Positions 6,378-9,205 of a DNA stretch of 9,205 nt are shown one piece after another. Both the position numbers and the translations under genes were made by a program. The notes under the pieces were generated by a model. It did not search any database, had not been told where the DNA came from, and saw nothing but the letters and a program-made list of their open reading frames with translations. Position 1 is the stretch's first letter, and every line of letters starts with the position of its first letter. The DNA comes from Dehalococcoidia bacterium (GTDB lineage Bacteria; Chloroflexota; Dehalococcoidia; JACVQG01; JAHKAY01): the NCBI GenBank assembly GCA_030744635.1, contig JASLQE010000040.1, positions 1 through 9,205 on the forward strand, read 5' to 3'.

Positions 6378-7319
6378 TTAAAGGATGGAGTCTGCGGCCA
6401 TGGCTATGAACAGCCCTGCCAGGTAGAGGCCGGACAGTTTGTAATTGGTCCACGCTATCTGGGCCGTGGGCTGTCTCAGCAGCCTCAAGTTGCCCCGGAG
6501 GAGCACGCCCAGCCCCAACGCCGCCACCAGATACAGCGGCCCCATGTAACCCATGAAGAAAGGCACCAGCGAGAGCAGGAAGAGGCTGGCGGCGGTCAGG
6601 CAGATGTGCCGTCCCGCCATTGCCCTACCCAGGATTACCGGCATCATGGGCACCGCCGCCAGCCGGTACTGCTCCAGGTGTACCAGGGCGAAGTTCCAGA
6701 AGTGGAGGGGTGTCCACAGGAAGACCAGGGCGCCGATAAGCAGCGGAAACGGCGAGTTGCCGGTGCTCACCGCCGACCAACCGGCCAGGGCGGCAAAGCT
6801 CCCCGATAGACCGCCGATGATGATGTTAAGTGGGCTGCGTCGCTTGAGCCACAGGGTGTATATCACTACATATACAAAGGCCCCCATGATGGTGTAGACC
6901 GCTACCGGCACACCCAGCCTCAGTGAGAACGGAACCGAGAGGAGCAGCAGCCCTACCCCCAGGGCCGCCGCCACCCTCGGATGGGGGAGCCGGCCCGAGG
7001 CCAGGGGGCGGGCCTGGGTGCGGGGCATAAGGCCGTCCATGTCCCGGTCAATATAGTGGTTCAGGGCCGATGCCCCCGCCGATGCCAGCCCACCCCCTGC
7101 CGCCAGCAGCAGGAGCGAACTTATCGGAGGCAGCCCACCGCCAGCGGTAAGGGCGGCCATGATGGCGATAAACAGCAGAAGGCCCACAATGCGCAGTTTG
7201 AGCAGGGATACATAGTCTCTCACCAGAGGCCATATACTACCCGGTATAGCCGGGCTACCTGCCTGCAACCCACCGGTCATTGTGTCGGCCATGACATCAT
7301 CCCCGGTACCGGCTTTCAT
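6378..7319 (-). CDS. ctaB: Protoheme IX farnesyltransferase (heme O synthase)
   Basis: A UbiA-family membrane prenyltransferase of 313 residues that attaches farnesyl to heme B to give heme O, the precursor of heme A in terminal oxidases. The first Asp-rich motif is N87-x3-D91-x3-D95 followed by RTQARPLASGR (100-110), which is typical of CtaB rather than quinone or chlorophyll prenyltransferases. SPLNIIIGG (about 166-174), TPLHFWNFAL (about 204-213) and the following PMMPVILG are also CtaB-like. Eight or nine hydrophobic segments are visible. About 30 N-terminal residues precede the first membrane segment, and Met10 is an alternative start. I keep 7319 because GAGG lies at 7325-7328. It follows the small subunit-IIa-like gene by 13 bp, so heme O is probably made for the enzyme encoded in the same operon. 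No heme A synthase (ctaA) is in the window. Confidence 0.93.
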   Translation of the reverse strand: MKAGTGDDVMADTMTGGLQAGSPAIPGSIWPLVRDYVSLLKLRIVGLLLFIAIMAALTAGGGLPPISSLLLLAAGGGLASAGASALNHYIDRDMDGLMPRTQARPLASGRLPHPRVAAALGVGLLLLSVPFSLRLGVPVAVYTIMGAFVYVVIYTLWLKRRSPLNIIIGGLSGSFAALAGWSAVSTGNSPFPLLIGALVFLWTPLHFWNFALVHLEQYRLAAVPMMPVILGRAMAGRHICLTAASLFLLSLVPFFMGYMGPLYLVAALGLGVLLRGNLRLLRQPTAQIAWTNYKLSGLYLAGLFIAMAADSIL

Positions 7320-7332
7320 TATCGCCTCGGTG

Positions 7333-7470
7333 CTACCTTATGGGCCAGGCCCTGGCCAGCAGTGACCACTGTAGTATGTACAGGGCGATAAACCATGCCA
7401 GGAACACAAACACTATCACCAGTGTGCCCGGTGCATGTATCTTGCGTTTCGTTTTTTCACCTTGTGCCAT
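7333..7470 (-). CDS. Small single-helix protein, cytochrome oxidase subunit IIa-like
   Basis: A 45-residue protein: a basic N-terminus (MAQGEKTKRKIHAPG), one transmembrane helix at about 16-34 and a short tail with LLARAWPIR. It resembles the ba3 oxidase subunit IIa of Thermus (34 residues), which also has a Lys/Pro/Gly lead, a single helix and an FARG-like end. In ba3 enzymes this helix occupies the place of the first helix of a normal subunit II. GGGAGG at 7480-7485 lies 9 nt before the ATG. It sits 21 bp after the catalytic subunit gene and 13 bp before ctaB. The match is by eye over a short hydrophobic stretch, so the position in the operon carries much of the weight. Automated annotation could easily miss a gene this short. 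Confidence 0.75.
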   Translation of the reverse strand: MAQGEKTKRKIHAPGTLVIVFVFLAWFIALYILQWSLLARAWPIR

Positions 7471-7491
7471 GGATATGGGCCTCCCTTTTCG

Positions 7492-9018
7492 CTACTTCCT
7501 GAGGTCTTTGCCGAAGAGCAGGGAAAATACAGCCAGGTATACGAACATGGCCCCACCAATCACCGCTACTATAGCGCCTATCCCCAGCATGGCCAAGGTA
7601 ACATCCGTAAAGGCGGGGAACTGGGTGGTGAAGGCACCTCCGGTGGCGTAGATGTCCCAACTCCGCCGTGGCACACCCATGTCTCCGGAAAGCATCATAC
7701 CAGCGATGAGCAAGAACAGGCCGCTCCCATATACATACGGCTGGATACGCGCCAAGCCTTTGCTGATGATATCCCGTCGCATGATGAGCGGTATGATGTA
7801 GTAGGTAAGTCCCATGAAGGCCACCGTGGTGCCGCCCACCACCGTAGCGTGGAAGTGCCCTACAACCCGGATGGTGTTGTGTATCATCATATTAAGCTGC
7901 ATCATGCCCTGGATGACACCGGAAACACCCCCCAGAAAACCGAACAGTACCATGGAAACCACTAGGGCGGAAAAGCCGGGCTCTCCCCATGGTGCACGCC
8001 ATAGCCACTGGAAAAGCCCCTTGCTGTAGCCTTTGGCCCGCTGGGCCACCTCCACCGCCGCCGGGATAGAGTAGGCGTGAATCATGCTGCCCAACACCGC
8101 CAAGTACATGATATAGCTGGTATTGGTAAGTTTGTAGACTACACTCAACCCGGGATCCACCATAAGATGGTGGATAGAGCCCAAGTTGATAAACAGTATG
8201 TAGAGCAGGAAAGCCATCCTGGACAGCTTCTCGTTTATCGGCGTGGCCCCTACGGTGAGGGTGGCTAGGGCGTACCATATTGCCACCATGGCCGCCAAGT
8301 TAATCTGCTGGGCGGAGTGGCCGAAGGCCCAGAACACGAGCCGGTAGGCCGCCGGATCATAGATCTCCAGCAGGCCTACGGACCAGAAGAAGGCTGGTAT
8401 AAAGGTGATAGCACCACTGATGAGAGTGAAAGCGGCTATAATGGCCGCTACCACCAAGCCGAAAGTTACCAGGGGCAGGGAGCCGGTGTGCCGTCTCTCA
8501 TGTTTGGCCACTACTACGCTGGCAAAGAACAGGTAAACTGCAACCAGTGCCCCCACGGCGAAAAGGATGATTCCCAGGTAAAACAGTGGGTGGGCCTCAA
8601 GCGGCACATAGGCGGTGAACATGACATCTGCTTGCCCGGTGAATATCATCAATTCGGCCAACAGCGCCCCGGCGAGCATCAGGCCAAATGCCACCCATCC
8701 TACCTTAGGCGCCACCAAGCGACCGTTGAGTAGCACCGAGCTACCGAAGTAAAGGCCGGCAACCTCAAAGAACACTATCCAGAACACCAGCATGGTGATG
8801 CCGTGGGCGGTGAGAAAGGTGTAGAACCAGTCAGCGGAGAGCAGGTGTACTGCCTGCCACCGGGTGAGTGCAAGAAGCAGGGCCAGTATGCCGCCGACGG
8901 TCAGGAACACTACTGCCGTTACCGCATTGGCCGTTATCAGCAACTCTGCCGGGCGGTGCACCTGCAGGGTGGTCACAGGGCAGGTTCGAAAATCGGCTTC
9001 TTTGGTTTGTGTTGCCAT
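7492..9018 (-). CDS. Ba3-like heme-copper catalytic subunit I without the active-site Tyr
   Basis: A membrane protein of 508 residues with about 12 transmembrane helices, belonging to the B-type (ba3) branch of heme-copper enzymes. All six metal-ligand histidines are present: His72 and His390 (low-spin heme), His388 (high-spin heme), and His234, His283 and His284 (CuB or equivalent). They fall within a few residues of the Thermus ba3 positions, and RAPWGEP (341-347) and GVPRRSW (448-454) are ba3-like. The oddity is GHSAQQ (233-238): oxygen reductases have GHPxVY, with Tyr four residues after His cross-linked to it, while here it is Gln238. No Tyr occupies the helix VII position used by cbb3 oxidases. 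Known members without this Tyr include nitric oxide reductases, so NO reduction is a real alternative to O2 reduction. GGAG of the ribosome site overlaps the end of the subunit II gene, 4 bp away, indicating coupled translation. Confidence 0.92.
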   Translation of the reverse strand: MATQTKEADFRTCPVTTLQVHRPAELLITANAVTAVVFLTVGGILALLLALTRWQAVHLLSADWFYTFLTAHGITMLVFWIVFFEVAGLYFGSSVLLNGRLVAPKVGWVAFGLMLAGALLAELMIFTGQADVMFTAYVPLEAHPLFYLGIILFAVGALVAVYLFFASVVVAKHERRHTGSLPLVTFGLVVAAIIAAFTLISGAITFIPAFFWSVGLLEIYDPAAYRLVFWAFGHSAQQINLAAMVAIWYALATLTVGATPINEKLSRMAFLLYILFINLGSIHHLMVDPGLSVVYKLTNTSYIMYLAVLGSMIHAYSIPAAVEVAQRAKGYSKGLFQWLWRAPWGEPGFSALVVSMVLFGFLGGVSGVIQGMMQLNMMIHNTIRVVGHFHATVVGGTTVAFMGLTYYIIPLIMRRDIISKGLARIQPYVYGSGLFLLIAGMMLSGDMGVPRRSWDIYATGGAFTTQFPAFTDVTLAMLGIGAIVAVIGGAMFVYLAVFSLLFGKDLRK

Positions 9019-9022
9019 GTTT

Positions 9023-9205
9023 CTACTCCGTCACTATCAGCTTACCGACCATCAGATGATGGCCGAGTCCGCAGTATTCGTTACACAAGATGGTGAACTC
9101 CCCTGCATCCGCAGGGGTAAGAGTCATGACATAGTCGTAATCCGGAAGTACCTGCAAGTTATAGTTCACAGGCTGCAAGGAGAAGCCGTGCTGCAGGTCT
9201 TTTGA
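9023..9205 (-). CDS. Heme-copper subunit II, CuA domain (C-terminal 60 residues)
   Basis: The 3' end of a gene entering from outside the window; 60 residues then TAG at 9023-9025. It is the end of a cupredoxin domain with a complete CuA motif: LQHGFSL (His6 of the visible part, the first CuA His), then CNEYCGLGHHLM (41-52), giving Cys41, Cys45, His49 and Met52 with C-x3-C-x3-H-x2-M spacing. This is very close to the ba3 oxidase CuA site. The protein passes electrons from a soluble donor such as cytochrome c or a cupredoxin to subunit I. No heme c motif is in the visible part. The N-terminus, including any membrane anchor, cannot be seen. It is translationally coupled to the catalytic subunit downstream. 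Confidence 0.93.
   Translation of the reverse strand, partial: SKDLQHGFSLQPVNYNLQVLPDYDYVMTLTPADAGEFTILCNEYCGLGHHLMVGKLIVTE

Noticed and set aside
7290..7319. Alternative ctaB start at Met10
   Set aside because: It is possible, but GAGG at 7325-7328 is correctly spaced for the ATG at 7319, which also sits closest to the upstream gene.
8208..8235. Glu263 in helix VII as a replacement for the cbb3-type active-site Tyr
   Set aside because: It lies 20 residues before the His pair, where I recall ba3 oxidase having Asp, so it looks like an ordinary conserved acidic residue at a helix end.

Overview
All genes in this window read from the minus strand. The GC-rich coding, the mix of CaiB/BaiF and acyl-CoA dehydrogenase genes, a stand-alone TrpB2-type tryptophan synthase beta chain and a B-type (ba3-like) heme-copper terminal enzyme suggest an uncultured bacterium, most likely Chloroflexota (Dehalococcoidia-like). 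This is an inference from gene content, because no rRNA or other phylogenetic marker is present.

The window has three blocks, read here in transcription order from high to low coordinates. The first (about 9205 to 6378) is a respiratory cluster: the C-terminal end of a CuA-bearing subunit II, a ba3-like catalytic subunit I, a 45-residue single-helix protein resembling ba3 subunit IIa, and a heme O synthase (CtaB). The genes are 4 to 21 bp apart and look like one transcript that makes the enzyme and part of its heme cofactor. The catalytic subunit keeps all six metal-binding histidines but has Gln where oxygen reductases of this type carry the cross-linked active-site Tyr. It may therefore be a nitric oxide reductase or another divergent member rather than an ordinary oxidase.

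The second block (6276 to 3967) has an intact trpB2 followed by an SDR/NmrA-like NAD(P)-binding gene cut by one in-frame TAG. That gene also has Arg in place of the third glycine of its dinucleotide-binding motif. It is lower in GC than its neighbours and looks like a recently inactivated, possibly acquired gene.

The third block (3798 to 1) is an acyl-CoA catabolic operon with a good sigma70-type promoter. It encodes an alpha-methylacyl-CoA racemase-like CaiB/BaiF enzyme, a lone Lrp/AsnC ligand-binding (RAM) domain, and two paralogous acyl-CoA dehydrogenases, the second of which runs off the window. A plausible joint role is oxidation of branched or side-chain acyl-CoA substrates, with the racemase setting the 2-methyl stereochemistry for a dehydrogenase.

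The only sizeable gap (3729 to 3966, 238 bp) holds the promoter and an inverted repeat. I found no tRNA, rRNA, CRISPR array, insertion sequence or phage gene.
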